The notes under the pieces are model-generated. The model ran no database searches. It was not told the origin of the DNA and saw nothing but the letters and a program-made list of their open reading frames with translations. A DNA stretch of 46,849 nucleotides from an uncultured Pelagibacteraceae bacterium (GTDB lineage Bacteria > Pseudomonadota > Alphaproteobacteria > Pelagibacterales > Pelagibacteraceae): assembly GCA_902629585.1 (NCBI GenBank), contig CACORI010000006.1, positions 1-46,849 of the forward strand. The letters run 5' to 3'. Positions 39,741 through 46,849 of the stretch are shown here, one piece after another. Each line of letters starts with the position of its first letter. Positions within the stretch are counted from its first letter, which is position 1. Made by a program: the position numbers and the translations under genes.

Positions 39741-40901
39741 TTATTTAATTGCTCCAACAATTTTTTTAGCTGCATTATCTAAATTTTCAGCAGATATTAA
39801 TTTTAATCCTGAATTATCTAATATTTCTTTTCCCTCTTTGAAATTTGTACCTGCTAGTCTAACTACTAGAGGAACACCAATATTTATTTCCTTTGCTGCA
39901 TCTACTATACCCTGTGCGAGGACATCACATCTCATGATACCTCCAAAAATATTGACTAAAATCCCCTTAACATTCTTATCTGATAAAATAATTTTTAAAG
40001 CTGCTGAAACTTTCTCTTTTGAAGCACCACCTCCTACATCTAAAAAATTAGCTGGTTCTTTTCCATATAACTTTATTATATCCATAGTTGCCATAGCCAA
40101 ACCTGCTCCATTGACCATGCAACCAATACTACCCTCTAATTTGATGTAAGCTAAATCATATTTACTGGCCTCTATTTCAGTTGGGTCTTCCTCATTTAAA
40201 TCTCTTAACTCAACAATTTCTGGATGCCTAAATAAAGCATTAGAATCAAAATTTACTTTTGCATCTAAACAAACTATTTTTTCCTCCTTTGTTAAAATTA
40301 ATGGATTAATCTCAATCATATTTGCATCTGTATCTATAAACATTTTGTAAATTGATTTGATTAGTGATATTGCCTGAGTTTTTGCACTATCGTTTAAACC
40401 ATAAGTTTTGATTATCTCTTCACAATCTTTTTTTGAAATTTCACTATTTACATCAACTTTAGTTGTAGTAATTTTTTCTGGAGTATTTTTAGCTACTTCC
40501 TCAATATCCATTCCACCTTGATCACTAGATATAAAAGCAATTTTTGAACTAGATCTATCTACAAGGCAAGAAAGATAGAACTCTTTTTCAATACTCGAAG
40601 ACTCTTCAACATATAGTCTTTTTACTTCTCTACCTTCAGGGCCTGTTTGATGAGTTATTAAGGTTTTTCCCATTAGTTCTGTTGCTGCTTTATTTAATTC
40701 CTCAATAGTTTCTAAAATTTTAATACCACCTGCTTTACCTCTTCCCCCAGCATGGATTTGGGCCTTTAAAACATATTTTTTTGTATTTAATAATTTTGCT
40801 TTTTTAATCAGCTCCTCAACAGAGAGAGCAAATATACCCTCTGGAACTGTAGCTCCATATTTTTTTAAAATTTGTTTAGCTTGATGTTCGTGAATATTCA
40901 T
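39741..40901 (-). CDS. sucC: Succinyl-CoA synthetase beta subunit (ADP-forming type)
   Basis: Nucleotide-binding subunit making ATP or GTP from succinyl-CoA, 386 residues. [39 protein letters not shown] in the ATP-grasp domain, [19 protein letters not shown], and [16 protein letters not shown] are diagnostic. It starts two bases after mdh and is followed by sucD after one base. Confidence 0.98.
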   Translation of the reverse strand: MNIHEHQAKQILKKYGATVPEGIFALSVEELIKKAKLLNTKKYVLKAQIHAGGRGKAGGIKILETIEELNKAATELMGKTLITHQTGPEGREVKRLYVEESSSIEKEFYLSCLVDRSSSKIAFISSDQGGMDIEEVAKNTPEKITTTKVDVNSEISKKDCEEIIKTYGLNDSAKTQAISLIKSIYKMFIDTDANMIEINPLILTKEEKIVCLDAKVNFDSNALFRHPEIVELRDLNEEDPTEIEASKYDLAYIKLEGSIGCMVNGAGLAMATMDIIKLYGKEPANFLDVGGGASKEKVSAALKIILSDKNVKGILVNIFGGIMRCDVLAQGIVDAAKEINIGVPLVVRLAGTNFKEGKEILDNSGLKLISAENLDNAAKKIVGAIK

Positions 40902-40903
40902 TA

Positions 40904-41878
<975 letters not shown>

Positions 41879-43372
41879 TTATTTCATTGTTGGCATTACG
41901 AATTCTGCATTTGATCTTATTCCAGAAGGCCATCTTGAGGTTATTGTTTTAAGTTTTGTATAAAATTTTACACCTTCCATACCATGCATGGCGCTGTCTC
42001 CAAATAAAGACCGTTTCCAACCACCAAAACTATGAAAAGCCATTGGAACTGGTATTGGAACGTTAATACCAACCATTCCAACTTGTATCTTGCTTGCAAA
42101 AGTTCTTCCTGCATCCCCATCCCTAGTATAAATACTCACGCCATTTCCGTATTCATGATCATTAATAAGTTTTGCGGCTTCTTCAAAAGTTTTCACTCTC
42201 ACTACAGATAAAACTGGTCCAAATATTTCTTCTTTATATATTCTCATCTCTTTTTTTACATGATCAAAAAGACACCCACCAATATAGAATCCATTCTCAT
42301 AACCTTGTAATTTCAAATCTCTACCATCCACAATAAGCTTAGCACCTTCTTTTACTCCTAAATCAACATATCCTTTTACTTTTTCTAAATGCTCTTTAGT
42401 GACCAAAGGTCCCATCTCAGAACTTTTATCCATTCCAGGTCCTACTTTTAAAGCCTCTGCTTTTTTTGATAACCTTGATACTAATTCATCTCCAATATCT
42501 CCAACTGCTACTGCCACAGATTGGGCCATACATCTCTCACCTGCAGAACCATATGCGGCTCCCATTAATCCATTTACTGCACCATCTAAATCACAATCTG
42601 GCATAACAACTAAATGATTTTTTGCACCTCCTAGTGCTTGAACTCTTTTTTCATTTTTTGCAGAATTTTCATAAATATATTTTGCTATTAGTGTTGATCC
42701 AACAAAACTTACTGCTTTGATATCTTTATTAGTTAAGATTGCATCTACAGCTTCTTTATCTCCATTTACAACATTAAAAACCCCATCAGGAAGACCAGCT
42801 TCTTTCAATAATTCTGCTAGTTTTATTGCACATGATGGATCCTTCTCGGAAGGCTTTAATATAAAAGTATTTCCGCATGCAATTGCTATAGGGAACATCC
42901 ACATTGGTACCATCGCAGGAAAATTAAAAGGTGTTATTCCTGCCACAACTCCTAAAGGTTGACGCATGGACCAACTATCAACGTTAGTTCCAACGTTCTC
43001 TGAAAATTCACCTTTAAGTAAATGGGGTATACCACAAGCAAATTCAACTACCTCTAAACCTCTAGTCAAAGATCCCTTAGCATCTTCATAAACTTTTCCA
43101 TGTTCTGAAACTATTAATTTTGTAAGTTCATCTGAATTTTTTTCAATCAATTCCTTAAATTTGAACATAACTCTTGCTCTAACAATAGATGGTTTTAATG
43201 ACCATTCTTCAAAAGCTTTTTTTGCTACATCAACAGCTTGATCTAAGTCTGCTTTAGAAGCTAACCTGACTTCTTTGTCATGCTCTCCAGTTGCAGGATT
43301 GAAAACTTTACCTTTTTTTTTTGAATTGCCGGGAATTATTTTTCCATCTACAAAATGTTCAATTAATTTCAT
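41879..43372 (-). CDS. mmsA: Methylmalonate-semialdehyde dehydrogenase (CoA-acylating)
   Basis: Aldehyde dehydrogenase superfamily, 497 residues. MmsA/IolA marks: QPLGVVAGITPFNFPAMVPMW split over residues 138-160, LKPSEKDPS, FVGSTLIAKYIY, ALGGAKNHLVVMPDCD, the catalytic Cys in GSAGERCMAQS, and the C-terminal TITSRWPSG. It turns (methyl)malonate semialdehyde into propionyl- or acetyl-CoA in valine, pyrimidine, inositol or beta-alanine breakdown. It is inserted between sdhB and mdh with 42 and 12 bases of spacing, an unusual companion for TCA genes. Confidence 0.94.
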   Translation of the reverse strand: MKLIEHFVDGKIIPGNSKKKGKVFNPATGEHDKEVRLASKADLDQAVDVAKKAFEEWSLKPSIVRARVMFKFKELIEKNSDELTKLIVSEHGKVYEDAKGSLTRGLEVVEFACGIPHLLKGEFSENVGTNVDSWSMRQPLGVVAGITPFNFPAMVPMWMFPIAIACGNTFILKPSEKDPSCAIKLAELLKEAGLPDGVFNVVNGDKEAVDAILTNKDIKAVSFVGSTLIAKYIYENSAKNEKRVQALGGAKNHLVVMPDCDLDGAVNGLMGAAYGSAGERCMAQSVAVAVGDIGDELVSRLSKKAEALKVGPGMDKSSEMGPLVTKEHLEKVKGYVDLGVKEGAKLIVDGRDLKLQGYENGFYIGGCLFDHVKKEMRIYKEEIFGPVLSVVRVKTFEEAAKLINDHEYGNGVSIYTRDGDAGRTFASKIQVGMVGINVPIPVPMAFHSFGGWKRSLFGDSAMHGMEGVKFYTKLKTITSRWPSGIRSNAEFVMPTMK

Positions 43373-43414
43373 TAATACGATCTTTTAAGTTAAAAATTCT
43401 TATTAGTCTATTGT

Positions 43415-44194
43415 TTAAATATTAGCGGTTGCTAACATTTTTTTTATTTCAGCAATAGCTTTAGCTGGGTTTAAACCTTTTGGACATGCACTCGTACAGT
43501 TTAAAATTGTATGACAACGATACAATTTTAATTCATCTGCAACCTTTTTCAATCTTGCTTGTCTTTCTTCATCTCTACTATCAACAATCCATCTATAAGC
43601 TTGAAGTAATACAGCAGGTCCTAAATATTTGTCACCATTCCACCAATAACTTGGGCATGAAGTTGAGCAGCATGCACACATGATACATTCATAAGCTCCG
43701 TCTAATTTTTTTCTATCTTCTTTCGACTGAAAAATTTCATTTGTCTCAGATTTTGAATTGGATTTTAACCAAGGCTCAATTGATTGATATTGTTTATATA
43801 AACCGTCTAAATCACCAATTAAATCCTTTTTAACTTTTAGATGCGGTAACGGATAAATGTCTATATCTCCATTAATTTCTGAGTGAGGTTTGGTGCATGC
43901 TAAACCATTTTTGCCACCCATATTCATCGCACATGAGCCACAGACACCATGAGCACAAGATCTTCTGTAAGAAAGAGTAGGGTCTATTTCATTTTTTATC
44001 TTATTCAAAATATCTAAAACCTTTGAAGGGCAATTATCCATATCAACTTCATATGTGTCGATTCTAGGATTCTCACCAGTTGAAGGGTCCCACCTATAAA
44101 TATTTATTTTTCTCAAATTTTTAGAGCCGGTTTTATCTTTGAAATATTTGCCTTTTTTTACTTGAGAATTTTGCGGTAAGCTAATTTGTACCAT
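43415..44194 (-). CDS. sdhB: Succinate dehydrogenase iron-sulfur subunit
   Basis: Electron-transfer subunit of complex II, 259 residues. [2Fe-2S] ligands in [18 protein letters not shown] near residue 75, then [4Fe-4S]/[3Fe-4S] cysteines in [17 protein letters not shown] and [12 protein letters not shown]. Quinone-site residues are kept: the Trp pair in SYWWN and His228 (YRCHTILN), equivalent to E. coli His207. The start shares one base with the sdhA stop. Confidence 0.97.
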   Translation of the reverse strand: MVQISLPQNSQVKKGKYFKDKTGSKNLRKINIYRWDPSTGENPRIDTYEVDMDNCPSKVLDILNKIKNEIDPTLSYRRSCAHGVCGSCAMNMGGKNGLACTKPHSEINGDIDIYPLPHLKVKKDLIGDLDGLYKQYQSIEPWLKSNSKSETNEIFQSKEDRKKLDGAYECIMCACCSTSCPSYWWNGDKYLGPAVLLQAYRWIVDSRDEERQARLKKVADELKLYRCHTILNCTSACPKGLNPAKAIAEIKKMLATANI

Positions 44195-45969
44195 TAATAA
44201 ACTCTTTCTTGAGGTGGAAAATATTGTACATCATTTGTTAATGTCGTTTTATGGACATCCCTATATGTTATCTTTGTATTTTTTCCATCACACCAAGCAA
44301 GTGTATGCTGCATAAATTTTTGATCATCTCTTTTTGGGTAATCTTCTCTAGCATGTGCACCTCTGCTTTCTTTTCTATGATAAGCAGAATCAACAGTTGC
44401 TACAGCTTGTCTTATTAAATTATCAAATTCTAAAGTTTCAACTAAGTCAGTATTAAATATTAATGACTTATCTTTAACTGAAAGTGCGTCAAGTCCATCA
44501 TATGTTTTTCTAATCTCATCAACACCTTCCTTAAGAGTTTTCTCTGTTCTAAAGACTGCACATTTTGATTGCATTGTCTTTTGCATGGAAAGCCTTAATT
44601 CAGCAGTTCCAATATTACCTTCTGCATTTCTTATCTTATCAAATCTATCAATACATTTTTGTGTCTCAGTCTCACTTAATTCTTCATGAGGTGTACCAGG
44701 TTTAATCAATTCAGCAGCTCTTTTAGCTGCTGCTCTTCCAAACACAACTAAATCAATAAGAGAATTTGATCCTAATCTATTTGCACCATGTACTGAAACG
44801 CAAGCTGCCTCACCAATTGCCATTAGTCCTGGTACAGTTTTCTCCGAACCATTAACTGTTAATACTTCGCCCTTATAATTTGTAGGAATCCCTCCCATAT
44901 TGTAGTGAACTGTTGGCACTACTGGTATTGGTTCCTTGGTAACATCTACATTAGCAAATAATCTTGCAGCATCTGTTATGCCAGGTAATCTATTTTCAAT
45001 TACTTCTTTGTCTAAATGACTTAAATTTAAATGCACGTGATCTTTCTCTTTTCCAACTCCTCTTCCCTCATTAATTTCAATTGACATTGATCTACTAACT
45101 ACATCTCTTGATGCTAAGTCTTTTGCTTTAGGTGCATATCTTTCCATAAATCTTTCACCTTTAGAATTTGTAAGATATCCTCCTTCACCTCTTGCACCCT
45201 CAGTAATCAAAGTACCATGACCATATATTCCTGTTGGATGAAACTGTACAAATTCCATGTCTTGTAATGGTAAACCTGCTCTTAATACCATAGCATTTCC
45301 ATCACCGGTACAAGTATGGGCAGATGTTGCGGAGTAGTAAACTTTACCATATCCCCCTGTAGCAATTATTAATGAATGTGATCTAAATCGATGAATTGTT
45401 CCATCATTTAAATTCCATGCAATTAAACCTTTGCATTCTCCATTTTTCATTAATAAGTCTAATGCAAAGTACTCAATAAAAAATTCAGTTTTATGTTTTA
45501 ATGCTTGTCCATATAATGTGTGTAATATTGCGTGACCAGTTCTGTCTGCAGCGGCACAAGTTCTCTGAACTATGCCGTTACCATAATTTTTAGTCATTCC
45601 TCCAAATGGTCTTTGATAAATTTTTCCATCATCTGTCCTACTAAAAGGAACACCATATTTTTCTAATTCAATTACTGCTTTTGGTGCTTCTTTACATAAA
45701 TACTCAATGCTATCTTGATCACCTAACCAGTCAGCACCTTTTACTGTATCATACATATGCCAGCGCCAATCATCTTCACCCATATTTCCAAGAGCTGCTG
45801 AAATACCACCTTGCGCAGCTGAAGTATGACTTCGTGTTGGAAAGACTTTCGATATACATGCCGTTTTCAGTCCTGCCTCACTCAAACCTACTGCGGCTCT
45901 TAAACCCGAGCCCCCGGCTCCTAAAACTACAACATCATATTCATGATCAATTATTTGATAAGTACTCAT
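44194..45969 (-). CDS. sdhA: Succinate dehydrogenase flavoprotein subunit
   Basis: Catalytic subunit oxidising succinate to fumarate, 591 residues. [17 protein letters not shown] binds [18 protein letters not shown] contains the histidine that carries the covalent flavin; [23 protein letters not shown] in two blocks and DVVSRSM carry catalytic residues; [10 protein letters not shown] and [11 protein letters not shown] follow. It overlaps sdhD by 4 bases and sdhB by one. Confidence 0.98.
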   Translation of the reverse strand: MSTYQIIDHEYDVVVLGAGGSGLRAAVGLSEAGLKTACISKVFPTRSHTSAAQGGISAALGNMGEDDWRWHMYDTVKGADWLGDQDSIEYLCKEAPKAVIELEKYGVPFSRTDDGKIYQRPFGGMTKNYGNGIVQRTCAAADRTGHAILHTLYGQALKHKTEFFIEYFALDLLMKNGECKGLIAWNLNDGTIHRFRSHSLIIATGGYGKVYYSATSAHTCTGDGNAMVLRAGLPLQDMEFVQFHPTGIYGHGTLITEGARGEGGYLTNSKGERFMERYAPKAKDLASRDVVSRSMSIEINEGRGVGKEKDHVHLNLSHLDKEVIENRLPGITDAARLFANVDVTKEPIPVVPTVHYNMGGIPTNYKGEVLTVNGSEKTVPGLMAIGEAACVSVHGANRLGSNSLIDLVVFGRAAAKRAAELIKPGTPHEELSETETQKCIDRFDKIRNAEGNIGTAELRLSMQKTMQSKCAVFRTEKTLKEGVDEIRKTYDGLDALSVKDKSLIFNTDLVETLEFDNLIRQAVATVDSAYHRKESRGAHAREDYPKRDDQKFMQHTLAWCDGKNTKITYRDVHKTTLTNDVQYFPPQERVY

Positions 45970-46289
45970 ATGCTAGTTATTAATATAATTGTAATTGAGG
46001 GAATTGCTACAGCTGAGGTGTATAAAAGCTTGTTTGCGACATTTTTGATTTTTTCATTAGTAATATAATCCTCAAAAACCTCACTAATACTTAAAGCAGA
46101 AAAGAAATATGCATTAATTATAAATATACTAAACAAAAACTTAGATAATGAGTTACTAAAGAAATTTAATATTTTTACATAATCTTGATCATAAATTGTT
46201 ATTAAATTTAAAATAAACCATATCATGAGTGGAACTAATATTGCTCCACTAACCTTTAAAAAAATCCATTTTTTTGTAGCATTTATCAT
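45966..46289 (-). CDS. sdhD: Succinate dehydrogenase membrane anchor SdhD, lacking the heme b histidine
   Basis: Small three-helix anchor, 107 residues from the ATG at 46289, one base after the sdhC stop; an ATG at 46310 would add seven residues inside sdhC. A gapless match to E. coli SdhD runs from FFSNSLSKF (FFASAFTKV) to SEVFEDY (MWQVLTDY). In it the quinone tyrosine (E. coli Tyr83) is kept as Tyr75, but the heme ligand His71 is Phe63. The whole protein has no histidine and no cysteine. The position between sdhC and sdhA makes the identity firm despite low similarity. Confidence 0.88.
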   Translation of the reverse strand: MINATKKWIFLKVSGAILVPLMIWFILNLITIYDQDYVKILNFFSNSLSKFLFSIFIINAYFFSALSISEVFEDYITNEKIKNVANKLLYTSAVAIPSITIILITSI

Positions 46290-46290
46290 C

Positions 46291-46674
46291 TTAGGTAAAG
46301 TTTTTACCAATTAAGTAAAAAATAATAGTTAATATTATTGATCCAAAAATAACAATCAATCCTGTCAATTTTGAAGTTTTTATTTCAAAGCCGTAACCAA
46401 AATCCATAATCAAATGTCTTATCTCGCTCAAAGCTTGAAAAGAAAACGACCAGGTGAGTCCTAATATTATAAATTTTCCTACCAACGAACTAAGTAATTG
46501 ATTTATACCATTATAATTACTTTCTCCTAAAATAAGTAGTGAGACCCATAAACAAATTAAAGTAATCGCAATTATATTAATAATACCTGTTATTCTGTGA
46601 GATATAGATACCAAAGAAGAAATATGCCACCTATAAATTTGTATATGAGGAGATAATGGTTTTTTATTTTCCAT
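46291..46674 (-). CDS. sdhC: Succinate dehydrogenase cytochrome b556 subunit SdhC, heme-ligand histidine replaced
   Basis: Membrane anchor with three helices, 127 residues. RPLSPHIQIY-like start (KPLSPHIQIYRW) and SISHRITGI carry the quinone-site Ser23 and Arg27 (E. coli Ser27, Arg31). The third-helix motif SEIRHLIMDFGYG matches E. coli GIRHMMMDFGY without gaps over 33 residues. In that alignment the axial heme ligand His84 is Gln80; the neighbouring non-ligand His is retained as His87. The start overlaps the end of asd by 11 bases. Confidence 0.94.
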   Translation of the reverse strand: MENKKPLSPHIQIYRWHISSLVSISHRITGIINIIAITLICLWVSLLILGESNYNGINQLLSSLVGKFIILGLTWSFSFQALSEIRHLIMDFGYGFEIKTSKLTGLIVIFGSIILTIIFYLIGKNFT

Positions 46675-46849
46675 AAAAATTATTTTTAATTAATGTTTCG
46701 GCAATTTCCACAGCATTTAAAGCGGCACCCCTTAAAAGATTATCAGAAACAACCCACAAGTTTAATCCATTTTCAATACTTTTATCCTCTCTAATTCTAG
46801 ATATGAATGTCTCATCTTTTCCCTCAGCCTCTAATGGAGTTGAATATCC
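46664..46849 (-). CDS. asd: Aspartate-semialdehyde dehydrogenase, C-terminal part only
   Basis: The last 61 codons of a gene that continues beyond the right edge. My translation starts at the window end with GYSTPLEAEGKDETFISRIR and continues through NGLNLWVVSDNLLRGAALNA, ending at a TAA at 46666-46664. The WVVSDNLLRGAALNAVEIAE block is the characteristic end of bacterial Asd, which makes aspartate semialdehyde for lysine, threonine and methionine. The stop lies 11 bases inside sdhC. The catalytic cysteine is outside the window. Confidence 0.92.
   Translation of the reverse strand, partial: GYSTPLEAEGKDETFISRIREDKSIENGLNLWVVSDNLLRGAALNAVEIAETLIKNNFYGK

Noticed and set aside
39740..39775. ATG at 39775 for sucD
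   Set aside because: The added 12 residues are simply the end of sucC in another frame; SucD proteins begin at SVLINRNT.
46290..46310. ATG at 46310 for sdhD
   Set aside because: It lies within sdhC; the ATG at 46289 directly follows the sdhC stop. Not fully excluded; neither version contains a His or Cys.

Overview
The window is a dense, strongly A+T-rich stretch of bacterial core genome. It looks like a streamlined marine alphaproteobacterium of the SAR11 clade ('Candidatus Pelagibacter' or a close relative). That is an inference from several signs: single-base or overlapping gene junctions, Lys/Asn/Ile-rich proteins, a class I lysyl-tRNA synthetase, ChvI- and RegA-type response regulators, a SAM-II riboswitch before metX, and the alphaproteobacterial orders hisC-tyrA / metX-metW, sdhCDAB...mdh-sucCDAB-lpd and priA-atpHAGDC. 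I saw no mobile element, CRISPR array, rRNA, tRNA, prophage or toxin-antitoxin pair. No intergenic gap reaches 300 bases; the longest are 188 bases (17172-17359) and 148 bases (4768-4915).

Layout. Positions 1-4767 hold a 3'-truncated ChvI-type regulator, DNA polymerase I, a BioY biotin transporter and a RegA-type regulator. Positions 4916-8022 are a three-gene polyamine operon (ornithine-decarboxylase-like, deoxyhypusine-synthase-like, ureohydrolase). Positions 8019-11552 (minus strand) carry a queuosine-precursor transporter, L28, PyrD and LysRS-I. Positions 11641-15195 (plus) carry a TrkH potassium transporter, an AmpG-like muropeptide permease and a cytosolic-looking NlpC/P60 peptidase. 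Positions 15192-17171 (minus) carry tyrA and hisC. Divergent from them, a SAM-II riboswitch precedes metX-metW-gloB, and then come rplU-rpmA-obgE-proB-proA-nadD-rsfS-ctpA-rppH, all on the plus strand to 26395.

From 26378 to the right edge every gene is on the minus strand. Read in transcription order they are asd (3' part only), sdhCDAB, mmsA, mdh, sucCD, sucA-odhB-lpd, priA and atpHAGDC. This block gathers most of the lower TCA cycle with succinate dehydrogenase and the F1 part of ATP synthase, so carbon oxidation, quinone reduction and ATP production are encoded side by side.

The most striking observation is in the succinate dehydrogenase anchor subunits. Aligned from memory without gaps to E. 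coli SdhC and SdhD, both axial heme b histidines are replaced (SdhC His84 by Gln, SdhD His71 by Phe), and SdhD contains no His or Cys at all. The ubiquinone-site residues are kept. This predicts a heme-free but quinone-active complex II. Other points of interest are the SAM-II riboswitch and an oligo-A/oligo-U hairpin overlapping it, the polyamine operon and its leader, a compact murein-recycling pair, and the fact that all four convergent gene junctions overlap.
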